Assembly: GCA_002483445.1 (NCBI GenBank)
Contig: DLHY01000013.1
Span: 1 to 14,543 of the forward strand
DNA from: Blastocatellia bacterium UBA7656
GTDB taxonomy: Bacteria; Acidobacteriota; Blastocatellia; UBA7656
Reading direction: 5' to 3'
DNA length: 14,543 nt
A model generated the notes under the pieces. That model was not told the DNA's origin, made no database searches, and saw nothing but the letters and a program-made list of their open reading frames with translations. Position numbers and translations under genes: made by a program. Of the stretch, positions 13,713-14,543 are shown piece after piece; position 1 is the first letter of the stretch, and every line of letters starts with the position of its first letter.

Positions 13713-13809
13713 TTGAATATCGCGCGAGAACTTTTTTGAAAACTACTGAAACCTCAGACCCTCTCCCTGCACTAACACGCATCGGAGAGGCTCGCTCTTC
13801 GATATTCAA
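13713..13809. repeat. Nested inverted-repeat element upstream of the ABC ATPase gene
   Basis: Three stems nest. TTGAATATCG (13713-13722) pairs with CGATATTCAA (13800-13809). GCGAG (13724-13728) pairs with CTCGC (13791-13795). CCTCTCC (13760-13766) pairs with GGAGAGG (13784-13790). The outer arm ends 21 bases before the ATG at 13831. It could be a structured leader of the transporter mRNA or a small mobile element. Confidence 0.6.
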
Positions 13810-13830
13810 ACTGTGCGAGTGAGGGATGAC

Positions 13831-14526
13831 ATGAGTACGAATGGTCAGGCGTTGATTCGGCTCGAAGGAGTCGTAAAAGTTTTTCTCACCGATGAAGTTG
13901 AGACGCACGCGCTGTCGGGCATTCACCTCGAAGTCAACAAAGGCGAATATGTGGCGATAGCAGGGCCGTCGGGGTGCGGCAAATCGACGCTGCTCTCGAT
14001 ACTCGGATTGTTGGATTCTCCGACCGACGGAAACTATTCGCTCAATGGCTCTGCGGTGGCCGATCTCAGGGCGCGGGAGCGGGCGCAGATTCGCAACCGC
14101 GAAGTCGGGTTCATATTTCAGAGTTTCAATCTCATAGGCGACCTGACTGTTTTTGAAAACGTCGAGCTACCCCTGACCTATCGCGGGATGAAAGCGAGTG
14201 AGAGAAAAACGCTCGTCCGCGAAGCCCTTGAGCGGGTGGGGATGGCTCACCGTATGAAGCACCTTCCCTCGCAGTTATCAGGCGGCCAGCAGCAACGTGT
14301 CGCCGTCGCTCGCGCGATAGCCGGGAAGCCTTCGATTCTGCTTGCCGACGAGCCTACGGGAAATCTCGATTCAGTCAATGGCGAAGCGGTTATGCAACTG
14401 CTCGACGAGCTTCACAATCAGGGCGCGACTATATGTATGGTGACGCACGATCCGCGCTTCGTCCGCCACGCAGACCGAACGATTCGCTTATTCGACGGGC
14501 GCGTGGTTCAGGAAGAAGCAGCTTAG
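13831..14526 (+). CDS. ABC transporter ATP-binding protein (MacB/LolD-like)
   Basis: This 231-residue ATPase powers an inner-membrane ABC system of the MacB/LolD/FtsE type (mechanotransmission or lipoprotein/peptide efflux rather than import). All motifs are present: Walker A GPSGCGKST (45-53), Q-loop FQSFNL (Gln97), signature LSGGQQQRVAVARA (149-162), Walker B ILLADEPTGNLD (169-180) and H-loop THD (His206). The THALSG and GLLDSPTDGNYSLNG segments, with no long C-terminal extension, match the MacB/LolD branch. I chose ATG 13831, with GAGGG (13821-13825) 5 bases upstream; an upstream in-frame GTG at 13813 has no ribosome binding site of its own. Only 17 bases remain after the stop, so the expected partner permease is probably just outside the window. 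Substrate unknown. Confidence 0.92.
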   Translation: MSTNGQALIRLEGVVKVFLTDEVETHALSGIHLEVNKGEYVAIAGPSGCGKSTLLSILGLLDSPTDGNYSLNGSAVADLRARERAQIRNREVGFIFQSFNLIGDLTVFENVELPLTYRGMKASERKTLVREALERVGMAHRMKHLPSQLSGGQQQRVAVARAIAGKPSILLADEPTGNLDSVNGEAVMQLLDELHNQGATICMVTHDPRFVRHADRTIRLFDGRVVQEEAA

Positions 14527-14543
14527 GCAGATGTTAGAGGCCA

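Overview
The window reads as a chromosomal segment from a soil-type bacterium, most likely Acidobacteriota (perhaps Blastocatellia). This is inference. It rests on moderate-to-high GC coding sequence, clear AGGAGG-type ribosome binding sites, many secreted hydrolases, a planctomycete/acidobacteria-style secreted cytochrome, an ECF sigma cassette, and a MacB-type ABC ATPase of the kind that in this phylum often precedes large permeases. No rRNA, tRNA, CRISPR array, integrase or transposase was seen.

Layout. 74-1999 (+) is a secreted CocE/NonD-type serine hydrolase, followed by a probable terminator. A well-formed sigma70-like promoter (2075-2103) then drives an orotate phosphoribosyltransferase-like gene (2191-2805, +). 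Next is a secreted alpha/beta hydrolase (2941-3837, +). It converges on a secreted two-CXXCH cytochrome (3934-6006, -). Upstream of the cytochrome on the same strand is a hicBA toxin-antitoxin pair (6594-6176, -) with its own promoter. Divergent from hicBA is an S9 (DPP-IV-like) peptidase (6752-9217, +). Three arrays of 7-8 bp units occupy intergenic DNA in the first 4 kb; two have clear inverted arms.

9218-9728 has no intact gene. It holds competing hairpins, a frame-broken remnant that resembles the end of a family III CoA-transferase, and an ECF-type promoter candidate.

The most coherent unit is the apparent four-gene operon at 9729-13610. It encodes an ECF sigma factor, a single-pass membrane protein that is probably its anti-sigma factor (4-bp overlap), an exported TPR+HEAT-repeat protein and a second exported HEAT-repeat protein. 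The two HEAT proteins are tandem relatives. They interleave a Trp-containing repeat (FWLGQ) with a Trp-lacking repeat and share a 26-bp identical DNA segment. A GGAAC-N16-CGTT motif lies about 70 bp ahead of the sigma gene. I read this as a candidate self-regulated envelope-response module with periplasmic HEAT solenoids, and it is the best candidate here for an undescribed system.

Between this operon and the last gene (ABC transporter ATPase, 13831-14526, +) lie two different inverted-repeat elements side by side: a perfect 14-bp pair and a nested 10+5+7-bp structure.
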